From Bacteroidales bacterium (GTDB lineage Bacteria > Bacteroidota > Bacteroidia > Bacteroidales > UBA932), in NCBI GenBank assembly GCA_017938925.1, contig JAGBAO010000008.1, positions 124,001 to 188,000 on the forward strand: DNA of 64,000 nucleotides, written 5' to 3'. Within the stretch, counting starts at the first letter, position 1, and every line of letters begins with the position of its first letter. Under the pieces are notes generated by a model. It made no database searches. It was not told the origin of the DNA and saw only the letters and a program-made list of their open reading frames with translations. Of the stretch, positions 44,155 through 51,195 are shown in pieces. The translations under genes and the position numbers were made by a program.

Positions 44155-46992
44155 CTAAAATTTCAATCTACAGGTCAGACCATAGTAAAACGCCGGGGTG
44201 AATATCGCTCCCACCCCCGTGGCAAACGATTTCACATACGGACGCGAATTGGTGAAGTTATTGGCAAAGAACGACAGCGACACATGGTCACCGATCTCCT
44301 TTGTAACACTCAGATTCGCAGACATATATGGTCCGTAACCGTCCAGGGCGAATGTATATGCGTTTGCCGACTTGAGGATCAGGCTTGCAAAGTCCGGGTC
44401 GGCAGCCTGTTCGTCCGTAAACGGATGCACATTGCCTTCCAGATCCATATATGCCACCGGACGCACCGCAGTGAAGGAATTTCCGTCACTGATGTTGCCT
44501 CCTGTCGGGTTTTTGTCTGTTTCGCTTACGGTATATGCATAGTCCTTGCCCTGGTACCTTGATATGTTCCTGCTGAGCCTGAGAAGCGACATCTCCAGCC
44601 TGCAGGTGATGATCAGACGCACCTGAGGGATATGGGTTATGGCAGTGAGGTTCGCATCCAGATTATGGGTCATCTTTCCGTTGATGACCGCTGTGGCGCT
44701 GCCGCCGTTGGCATATATTCCCACATACTGATATGACCTGTCAGCAAGCGAGGTGTGCGACCAGCCGTTCTGGTAGTAGTACGACAGCTGCTCGTTGTGG
44801 TAGCGGGTATGGGTGTATGAGGCATCCAGACGGAAGGTCGTGCGGATCGGCTTGATTTCCGGGAATTCCACCACGAGTTCCGCTCCGGTCCTGATTATGT
44901 CCGCTCCGTTGTTCTGCTTTGTGGACTTCACGAAAGTGCTGTCAGTCACCTTCACAGGCATTTCCGTCCAATAGTCCTCCGCGTCCCTGAGATAGATCTG
45001 ACCGGTCTGGTGGTCCACCTTTATCTGAGGGCTGGCCGGCATAGTGAAATCGGCCGGCTTCTGCATTATGTTATATGAGAACGGCTCGTACACATCCAGG
45101 AAGTTATACGGATTCCTGGTCTTGTTGTAGAATCCCACAAGGGAAATCCTGGTATCCTTGAGGTCTATCTCTATACCAAACTCGGAGTTGCTGTTGCGCT
45201 GCCACTTGAGATCGGGATTATACTGCACCGTATATGGCTGAGTGTGATATACATACGACGTTCCTTCGCCATAGGAGAAACCGAAGGTCTGGATGTCGCG
45301 GTACTCCGGCTTCGGATACAATATATAATATGACGGGAGCTTTTCAGTTATACCCCAGCCTCCCCTTACGGACAGGGCATCGGTCAGCTTCCACTTTCCG
45401 TTGAATCGAGGAGAGAGGGTGGTCTTGCCCTTGTAGAGGGAGTTCTTTATGAAGACGTTTTCCAGACGCAGACCGGCCGTAAGTTCAAACTTCGTCTGTG
45501 CTATCGGGAAGGTCAGGTGCTCCTCGGCATACACAGAGAGGTTGTGCATGAACGGGTAGTCCGTGTATGGTCTCGGCCTGTATCCGTTTGCCGCCAACGA
45601 GGGGTCCTTGTAGTATTCTCCACGGCCGACATTGCCGTTCGCCTTCCACTGGACTCCGGCCTTGAGCGAACTCTTCACATCGTCCCTGCGCTTGTGCCAG
45701 CTGTATCTGAGCGAGGCCGCCGCATCCAGCTGCTTTGAGTCAACGATCTGGTCAGAGAAATATGTCAGGGGGAGCCTGTCGGCAAGATAGTAGCCAGGAA
45801 GTTCCGAGTGGACAGCCGGCTGCTGGGATGCATAGGAACTGTATTTATGTGCCTGGGTGAGCTTGTCATTGAAGTTGAGGGAAGCATCCAGTTTGAGGTT
45901 TGTGATCCAGGACCTGTTCAGAAGCCATGTCATGGACGTGTTGGCCCTGATGACGTTGTCCTTAGCCTTTTCATATTCTCCCTTGAAGGCGTCCGGATCA
46001 TCCTTGGAGTTCATGCCTCCGAGGTTTCCGGTCAGTCCCGCCTCGAAACGCAGAACCTTGCGGAAGGTGTTGCTGTAGGTGAAGGTGATTCCGCTGCGGG
46101 TGTATGACTGATATGGGGATATGAGTTTCTTGACGGCCCTTGCATATTCAGCACTTACGTTCAGGACTCCGTTGCCCTCCTGAAGGTCGATTCCCTTGGA
46201 GGCAGCCACCTGATATGTACGCGGATTCACTGTGAAAGTGACATTGACCGGGGTGCGCCCCTTCTTTGTGTTTATCTTGACTATTCCGCTGTTGAGGTCT
46301 CCGTATTCGGCAGAGGGAACTCCCGTTATGACTTCTATGGACTCTATATTCTCCACTGCCACATTCCTGGTCCCCGTTCCGGACAGCTCGCCGAAAGAGG
46401 CATTGCCGCCGATTCTCACACCGTCCACCTCGACCGCCGTTCCGAACGCCGCATTTCCGACACTCGAACCGCCCTCTCTCAGGGAGATCACATTCTCGGT
46501 GGTAAGGTCGGGATTCACGGTCTTTCCTCCGGGAAGAAGCGCGGCAACATCGGTCATGTTGGAAAGCTGGAGATGGTTCAGGGCATCACGTCCGAGGTTA
46601 TGGGATGTGCTCAGGCCGTCCTTTGCCTTCTGCGCCGTCACCACCACCTCGTCCAGGGCAAGGGAGTTTTCGTGGAGCTTGAAGACCAATTCCGGAAGGT
46701 CCTCGCCGGCATCGATTTCCTGAGCTGCCGTGACATACCCCAGACACGAGGCTTCGATGACATATTTTCCCTTCTGGACGTTTCGGAAAATGAATCTTCC
46801 ATCCTCTCCGGTCACTGCCCAGAGATAGTCCTCGCCCACTCTGACCACTGCCCCGGCTACAGGCTGCTCCGTTCCCGCCTCCAGCACACGGCCAGCCACC
46901 TCGACACCGCCGTCATCGGCAGCTGTCAGAGCCGCAGCATGTGCCGGAAATATCGCCAGCACCATCAGAACATATGTCAGAATCATTCTCAT
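44155..46992 (-). CDS. TonB-dependent outer-membrane receptor
   Basis: From the ATG at 46992 this is a 945-residue protein with a signal peptide (MRMILTYVLMVLAIFPAHAA). A carboxypeptidase-D-like domain follows (VAGRVLEAGTEQPVAGAVVR), then the TonB plug (LDEVVVTAQKAKDGLSTSHN, ENIESIEVITGVPSAEYGDL) and a 22-strand barrel. An ATG at 47025 would start upstream of a -7-like element at 47001-47008; the shorter start gives the better signal peptide. The plug has the STAEYG-like DLN motif of siderophore and vitamin-type receptors, and there is no SusD partner. It heads the operon with the DUF4876-like, DUF6850-like and FISUMP genes. The cargo is uncertain. Confidence 0.9.
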   Translation of the reverse strand: MRMILTYVLMVLAIFPAHAAALTAADDGGVEVAGRVLEAGTEQPVAGAVVRVGEDYLWAVTGEDGRFIFRNVQKGKYVIEASCLGYVTAAQEIDAGEDLPELVFKLHENSLALDEVVVTAQKAKDGLSTSHNLGRDALNHLQLSNMTDVAALLPGGKTVNPDLTTENVISLREGGSSVGNAAFGTAVEVDGVRIGGNASFGELSGTGTRNVAVENIESIEVITGVPSAEYGDLNSGIVKINTKKGRTPVNVTFTVNPRTYQVAASKGIDLQEGNGVLNVSAEYARAVKKLISPYQSYTRSGITFTYSNTFRKVLRFEAGLTGNLGGMNSKDDPDAFKGEYEKAKDNVIRANTSMTWLLNRSWITNLKLDASLNFNDKLTQAHKYSSYASQQPAVHSELPGYYLADRLPLTYFSDQIVDSKQLDAAASLRYSWHKRRDDVKSSLKAGVQWKANGNVGRGEYYKDPSLAANGYRPRPYTDYPFMHNLSVYAEEHLTFPIAQTKFELTAGLRLENVFIKNSLYKGKTTLSPRFNGKWKLTDALSVRGGWGITEKLPSYYILYPKPEYRDIQTFGFSYGEGTSYVYHTQPYTVQYNPDLKWQRNSNSEFGIEIDLKDTRISLVGFYNKTRNPYNFLDVYEPFSYNIMQKPADFTMPASPQIKVDHQTGQIYLRDAEDYWTEMPVKVTDSTFVKSTKQNNGADIIRTGAELVVEFPEIKPIRTTFRLDASYTHTRYHNEQLSYYYQNGWSHTSLADRSYQYVGIYANGGSATAVINGKMTHNLDANLTAITHIPQVRLIITCRLEMSLLRLSRNISRYQGKDYAYTVSETDKNPTGGNISDGNSFTAVRPVAYMDLEGNVHPFTDEQAADPDFASLILKSANAYTFALDGYGPYMSANLSVTKEIGDHVSLSFFANNFTNSRPYVKSFATGVGAIFTPAFYYGLTCRLKF

Positions 46993-47000
46993 CCGGGGTG

Positions 47001-47008
47001 CAAAGGTA
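47001..47008 (-). promoter_or_regulatory. -7 promoter element for the TonB receptor operon
   Basis: The minus strand has TACCTTTG followed by C, a typical Bacteroidota -7 box, 9 bases before the ATG at 46992. No clear TTTG -33 box is seen 19-21 bases upstream, so it may need an activator or an alternative sigma factor. Confidence 0.45.
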
Positions 47009-47106
47009 CTAAAATCCTGCCGCATGCGGTGTCACTATTTGTTGGTATTTGGCGGGATAAACCTGCTCTGTCATGAGCCGAGGGTATCAAGTGCATTTTT
47101 ATAGGG

Positions 47107-47152
47107 AAAGTGCTCCTGACACCCCGGGAAATGATGGCATCAAGAGCACTTT
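47107..47152. repeat. Inverted repeat between pheS and the TonB receptor operon
   Basis: AAAGTGCTC at 47107-47115 pairs perfectly with GAGCACTTT at 47144-47152, with a 28-base loop. It is 31 bases past the pheS stop on the minus strand and about 100 bases upstream of the receptor promoter. No U-run follows, so it is either a weak terminator or a control site. Confidence 0.5.
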
Positions 47153-47182
47153 CGCTATGTTTTTGCACGGGATGGAACCGCG

Positions 47183-48208
47183 TTAAAGCGAGGTTTCAAA
47201 CTCCTTCAGGAAGCGGAGGTCGTTCTCGAAATAGTTTCTGAGGTCGCGGACCTGCCATTTGAGCATCGCGATTCGCTCCACACCCATTCCGAAGGCGAAA
47301 CCGCTGTATTTCCTGCTGTCGATTCCGGATGCCTCAAGCACGTTAGGGTCAACCATTCCGCAGCCCATGATCTCAAGCCAGCCTGTTCCCTTGCAGACGT
47401 TGCAGCCCTTGCCACCGCAGATGTTGCAGCTCACGTCAATCTCGGCAGACGGCTCGGTGAACGGGAAGTACGACGGACGCATGCGGATCTGTGTCTGAGC
47501 ACCGAACATTTCGCGAGCGAAAAGGAGGATGGCCTGCTTCATGTCTGCGAAAGTCACGTTCTCGTCGATGTAGAGTCCCTCCACCTGGTGGAAGATGCAG
47601 TGTGCACGTGCAGAGATGGCCTCGTTACGGAACACTCGTCCCGGACATACGATGCGGATCGGAAGCGGCATCTTCTCCATTGCGCGCACCTGAACGCTTG
47701 AAGTGTGGGTGCGAAGGAGAACCGGATTGTCGCTGTCACTGATGAAGAATGTGTCCTGCATCTCGCGGGCAGGATGCTCAGGCGGGAAGTTCAGCGCCTC
47801 GAAAACGTGCCAGTCATCCTCGACCTCAGGACCTTCCGCCACGTCATAGCCGAACTTGCGGAATATGCTGACGATCTCCTCGCGGGCGATTGACACCGGG
47901 TGACGTGAACCGAGGGATACAGGATCTCCCGGCATTGTGTAGTCGAACGATGCCGCTCCGGATGCCGGAGACTCCGCCGCCTTCTCCTTGAGGGCCTCTA
48001 TCTTAGCTGCAGCTGCATTCTTGAGCACATTGAGCTTCTGGCCGAACTCTCTCTTGAGCTCGGGAGCCACCGTGCGGAACTCCTCGAAAAGAGCTGTCAC
48101 CGAGCCCTTCTTTCCAAGCAGACGGACACGTGCCTCTTCAATCTCCTGCTCTGTGCTGCATGACAGAGCCTCTATCTCGGCCATCAGGGCCTCTATCTTC
48201 TCCTTCAT
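47183..48208 (-). CDS. pheS: Phenylalanyl-tRNA synthetase alpha subunit
   Basis: This 341-residue cytoplasmic class II synthetase subunit charges tRNA-Phe together with PheT. The N-terminal coiled coil spans about 1-85. GDPVSLGSRHPVSIAREEI and the motif GYDVAEGPEVEDDWHVFEAL are characteristic. Motif 2 is VFRNEAISARAHCIFHQVEG, and motif 3 is FAFGMGVERIAMLKW near the end. The CNICGGKGCNVCKGTGW cysteine cluster (about 265-281) matches the usual bacterial PheS insertion. Length and residues are normal. Its 5' leader contains one copy of a 57-base direct repeat. No pheT is nearby. Confidence 0.97.
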   Translation of the reverse strand: MKEKIEALMAEIEALSCSTEQEIEEARVRLLGKKGSVTALFEEFRTVAPELKREFGQKLNVLKNAAAAKIEALKEKAAESPASGAASFDYTMPGDPVSLGSRHPVSIAREEIVSIFRKFGYDVAEGPEVEDDWHVFEALNFPPEHPAREMQDTFFISDSDNPVLLRTHTSSVQVRAMEKMPLPIRIVCPGRVFRNEAISARAHCIFHQVEGLYIDENVTFADMKQAILLFAREMFGAQTQIRMRPSYFPFTEPSAEIDVSCNICGGKGCNVCKGTGWLEIMGCGMVDPNVLEASGIDSRKYSGFAFGMGVERIAMLKWQVRDLRNYFENDLRFLKEFETSL

Positions 48209-48217
48209 ATTTCTAAC

Positions 48218-48424
48218 TTTATATCTTTATTCCAAGTCTAAATAATCACTGCTTTCTTCAAGGAAAGGGCAAGCATATGAAAAGTTACGTTGCCTCTCCC
48301 CTAAATCCCCTCTCTCGGAGAGGGGACTTGGTCGCTCCGCTCCGAAATTTATATCTTTATTCCAAGTCTAAATAATCACTGCTTTCTTCAAGGAAAGGGC
48401 AAGCTTTCTTCAAGGGAAGGGCAA
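48218..48424. repeat. Intergenic direct-repeat array upstream of pheS
   Basis: A 57-base sequence occurs identically at 48218-48274 and 48348-48404, with a third partial copy (about 20 bases, one mismatch) at 48405-48424. Between the two full copies lies a 73-base spacer with CCCCTCTC, TCG, GAGAGGGG at 48307-48325, an 8-base perfect stem. This has the form of a small mobile or REP-like intergenic element. A -7-like TACCTTTG on the minus strand at 48422-48429 may serve pheS. Confidence 0.8.
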
Positions 48425-48446
48425 AGGTAATGATTTTTCGGATATC

Positions 48447-48929
48447 TTATTCCTCTTCCTGAGGATATCCTATCGCGATCACGCAGTATGGACGAAGCCC
48501 GTCCTTCAGACCGAGCAGACCGCGTACATAGTCCTCTGCCTTGTCTCCCTGCGGAACATCCTTCAGACGAGGGCGGCCGTTACAGTGCACCCAGCAACTC
48601 ACAAGATCCATGGCGGTGACAGCCAGCTGGACGAATGTGGCTGAAATCGCACAGTTGTCCACCCAGAGGTCTGTCTTGGAATCGTCTCCCATTACAACGA
48701 TGGCAGCAGGTGCCCCCGCCAGAAGACCGGAACCATAGTCACGCATCTGAGCAAGGGCATCCAGCGTGTCCCTGTCCTCGACTATCATGAATGCCGAACT
48801 CTTGCTGTTTCTTGAAGACGGTGCAGTCTGAGCTACCTTCACTATGGCGTCAAGGATTTCCCTTTCCACCGGACGGTCAGAATATTTCCTGACACTCTTC
48901 CTCTTTTCAATTACCTCTAAAAAGTCCAT
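48447..48929 (-). CDS. Nitroreductase-family FMN oxidoreductase
   Basis: This 160-residue protein has the N-terminal flavin-binding signature RKSVRKYSDRPVEREIL and the TAPSSRNSK block (about 36-44), as in small Bacteroidales nitroreductases. FVQLAVTAMDLVSCWVH and the final RPYCVIAIGYPQEE are also typical. The enzyme binds FMN as a dimer and reduces nitro compounds, quinones or flavins with NAD(P)H; its natural substrate is not known. It lies 2 bases upstream of the stop of the small secreted protein gene in the same direction, so both are co-transcribed. Confidence 0.93.
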   Translation of the reverse strand: MDFLEVIEKRKSVRKYSDRPVEREILDAIVKVAQTAPSSRNSKSSAFMIVEDRDTLDALAQMRDYGSGLLAGAPAAIVVMGDDSKTDLWVDNCAISATFVQLAVTAMDLVSCWVHCNGRPRLKDVPQGDKAEDYVRGLLGLKDGLRPYCVIAIGYPQEEE

Positions 48930-48931
48930 AT

Positions 48932-49330
48932 CTATTTCTTTGCTTTACGTTTTGCACGCGCCTTCTGAGCCCTTGCGGCGCCGTTCTTAAGATATTTCGC
49001 CCACTGTTCGTCAGTGAATATCCTCATATAAGTCTTGTCGATCTGATCCATCCACTTGTCATGAACGTCCTGATACATGGACTGGTTAGCGACCTTGGCC
49101 TTTCTCAGTTCCTCATAGTCAGCCATCATGGCCGGAAAGTCGTGCTTGAGGGTGGAGTCCACATAGAAGACCTGCCAGTCCTCCAGATCCAGCAGCCCCT
49201 GAAGCCTGTCCGCCTCCTGCTCAGCCTGTTCATAGACATCCGGCTGCTTTTCCTGCTGCTGCGCAGAAGCTGTTCCATATCCGGCCGGCATCAGAACCGC
49301 GACTGCCAATGCGTATATATTCAATTTCAT
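48932..49330 (-). CDS. Small secreted helical protein of unknown function
   Basis: From the ATG at 49330 this is a 132-residue protein with a signal peptide (MKLNIYALAVAVLMPAGYGT to ASAQQ). The rest is helical: EQAEQEADRLQGLLDLEDWQ, then KVANQSMYQDVHDKWMDQI, IFTDEQWAKYLKNG, and a very basic tail of Lys, Arg and Ala. The order of a helical body with an (F/L)T-x-x-Q-type segment recalls Spy/CpxP-like periplasmic chaperones, but the match is weak. An upstream in-frame TTG at 49399 would put codons over the promoter, so the shorter start is used. It is co-transcribed with the nitroreductase. Confidence 0.7.
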   Translation of the reverse strand: MKLNIYALAVAVLMPAGYGTASAQQQEKQPDVYEQAEQEADRLQGLLDLEDWQVFYVDSTLKHDFPAMMADYEELRKAKVANQSMYQDVHDKWMDQIDKTYMRIFTDEQWAKYLKNGAARAQKARAKRKAKK

Positions 49331-49356
49331 AACTACCGATTTTTTTGTTAGTTTTG
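49325..49356 (+). promoter_or_regulatory. Promoter for the C69 peptidase gene
   Basis: TTTC at 49325-49328 and TAGTTTTG at 49349-49356 have 20 bases between them, close to the Bacteroidota consensus TTTG and TAnnTTTG. The start codon at 49428 gives a leader of about 65 bases. Confidence 0.4.
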
Positions 49357-49396
49357 CAGATTGTGCGCTGCCACAGTACGGGCAGCAAAAGCGAGA

Positions 49397-49427
49397 CAAA
49401 AGTAATTAATTATAATAAAAGTACAAA
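49397..49427 (-). promoter_or_regulatory. Consensus minus-strand promoter for the small secreted protein and nitroreductase
   Basis: The minus strand reads TTTG at 49427-49424, 19 bases, then TACTTTTG at 49404-49397. Both boxes are full matches to the Bacteroidota consensus at the best spacing. Transcription should start near 49391, leaving about a 60-base leader before the ATG at 49330. The -33 box touches the start codon of the divergent C69 gene. Confidence 0.65.
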
Positions 49428-51191
49428 ATGAGAAGACTTTCAACAGCAATCCTCTTTTTTGCGGCAGTGTTCGGCCTGGCAAACGTGGAGAGCCACGCAT
49501 GCACCAACGTCCTCGTGACAAAGGGAGCCAGCACTGACGGATCCAACATGATTTCCTATGCGGCAGACTCGCACCAGCTTTACGGCGAGCTCTATTTCGC
49601 TCCGGCCGGAGTGTGGAATCCCGGCGACATGAGACAGATCACCGAATGGGACACAGGCAAGCCTCTCGGATACATCCCTCAGATCGGAAGGACCTATCAG
49701 AGAGTGGGAAACATGAACGAGCACCAGCTCATCATCGCAGAGACCACATACGGCGGACGCCCTGAACTCTGGGATTCGACCGGAGTGATGGACTACGGCT
49801 CGCTCATATATGTAGCCCTTGAAAGAGCCAGAACGGCACGCGAGGCCATCAAGGTGGTGGTCGACCTTGCCAACACATACGGCTATTATTCAAGCGGAGA
49901 GTCATTCTCTTTCGCAGACAAGGACGAGGTGTGGGTTATGGACCTGATCGGAAAGGGCCCGGACAACAAGGGAATCGTGTGGGTTGCCCGCAGGGTTCCT
50001 GACGGATATATCTGCGCTCATGCCAACCAGGCTCGAATCAGCACCTTCCCTCTCGACGATCCCGAGAACTGCATGTATGCTCCTGACGTGATTTCGTTTG
50101 CACGCGAGAAGGGATATTTCAGCGGACTGGACAAGGACTTCAGCTTCTGCGACGCATATGCTCCGCTTGATTTCGGCGGAATGAGAGGCTGCGAGGCACG
50201 CGCATGGTCCGCATTCAACATCCTCTGCGACGGAAAGTTCACCTTCGAGGACGAGAACGGCAATGTCGTGACCAAGGATGCTGACGACTATCTGGAATAT
50301 GCACTTGGGTGGGATAAGACCAAGAGATTCCCGCTCTTCGTGAAGCCGTCACGCAAGATCAGCATGAAGAATGTTGCTGACGTGATGCGTGACCACTATG
50401 AGGGAACACCTATGGATATGACCACCGATATCGGAGCCGGCGGCAACGCCCTCCCATACCGCTGGAGGCCGATGAGCTTCAAGCATGAGGGCAAGACCTA
50501 TATGAACGAAAGGGCTATCGCCACACAGCAGACAGGTTTCTGGTTCGTGGGACAGTCGCGCGGCTGGCTGCCTGACGAGATCGGAGGAGTGAACTGGTTC
50601 GGATGCGACGATGCAGCCACTTCATACCTCACCCCTATATACACCTGCACGTACGAGGTGCCTGAGTGCTTCCGCGTGGGCAACGGCAACATGATCACAT
50701 ATTCCCCTACCTCAGCATTCTGGATGACCAACCGCGTGGCAAACGCATGCTACAAGGCATACAACATCATGTTCCCTACAGTTGACGCTGAGATAGACGC
50801 ATGGGAGAATGCGATGATGGAGGCTGTCGTGAAGGCTGACGAGGAGGCTCTGAAGCTCTACAAGGAGGCAGATGCAAAGCCTCGCAAGCAGATCCGCCGC
50901 AACGACAAGTGCCGCAAGACTGTGGACCCATATACTTCTGTACGTGAGTATCTTACAGCATTTTCTGTGGACAACGCCCAGAAGATATTCGACAAGTGGG
51001 TGGCTCTTGAGCAGCTCCTTCTGGTGAAGTTCATCGACGGGAACGTGAAGGCTCAGAACGAGGACGGCAGCTTCGTGACAAACGGATACACTGACTGCAT
51101 TCCTGACAAGATCACACAGCCGGGATACACTCAGAAGTGGAAGGAGTGCGTGGCAAAGGATCACGGAGACATAATTGAAGAACGTAACTAA
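49428..51191 (+). CDS. C69-family dipeptidase (PepD-like)
   Basis: This 587-residue protein belongs to the Ntn-type C69 dipeptidase family. The signal peptide ends at ESHA and is followed at once by Cys25 (CTNVLVTKGASTDGSNMISY), the N-terminal nucleophile exposed after cleavage. DSHQLYGELYF, ETTYGGRPELWD and MDYGSLIYVALERARTAREA are also family segments. It removes dipeptides or amino acids from short peptides in the periplasm or outside the cell. The stop lies 4 bases before the iron-sulfur protein start. With the S46 peptidase 2.2 kb downstream it suggests a local peptide-use theme. Confidence 0.92.
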   Translation: MRRLSTAILFFAAVFGLANVESHACTNVLVTKGASTDGSNMISYAADSHQLYGELYFAPAGVWNPGDMRQITEWDTGKPLGYIPQIGRTYQRVGNMNEHQLIIAETTYGGRPELWDSTGVMDYGSLIYVALERARTAREAIKVVVDLANTYGYYSSGESFSFADKDEVWVMDLIGKGPDNKGIVWVARRVPDGYICAHANQARISTFPLDDPENCMYAPDVISFAREKGYFSGLDKDFSFCDAYAPLDFGGMRGCEARAWSAFNILCDGKFTFEDENGNVVTKDADDYLEYALGWDKTKRFPLFVKPSRKISMKNVADVMRDHYEGTPMDMTTDIGAGGNALPYRWRPMSFKHEGKTYMNERAIATQQTGFWFVGQSRGWLPDEIGGVNWFGCDDAATSYLTPIYTCTYEVPECFRVGNGNMITYSPTSAFWMTNRVANACYKAYNIMFPTVDAEIDAWENAMMEAVVKADEEALKLYKEADAKPRKQIRRNDKCRKTVDPYTSVREYLTAFSVDNAQKIFDKWVALEQLLLVKFIDGNVKAQNEDGSFVTNGYTDCIPDKITQPGYTQKWKECVAKDHGDIIEERN

Positions 51192-51195
51192 ACAC

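Noticed and set aside
44155..46992. Second SusC/SusD glycan locus
   Set aside because: No SusD gene or glycoside hydrolase follows, and the receptor plug lacks the SusC-specific pattern, so it is treated as a separate TonB receptor operon.
48218..48424. Possible CRISPR array or insertion sequence
   Set aside because: Repeat number is too low for CRISPR and there is no transposase; a small non-coding repeat element is the better description.
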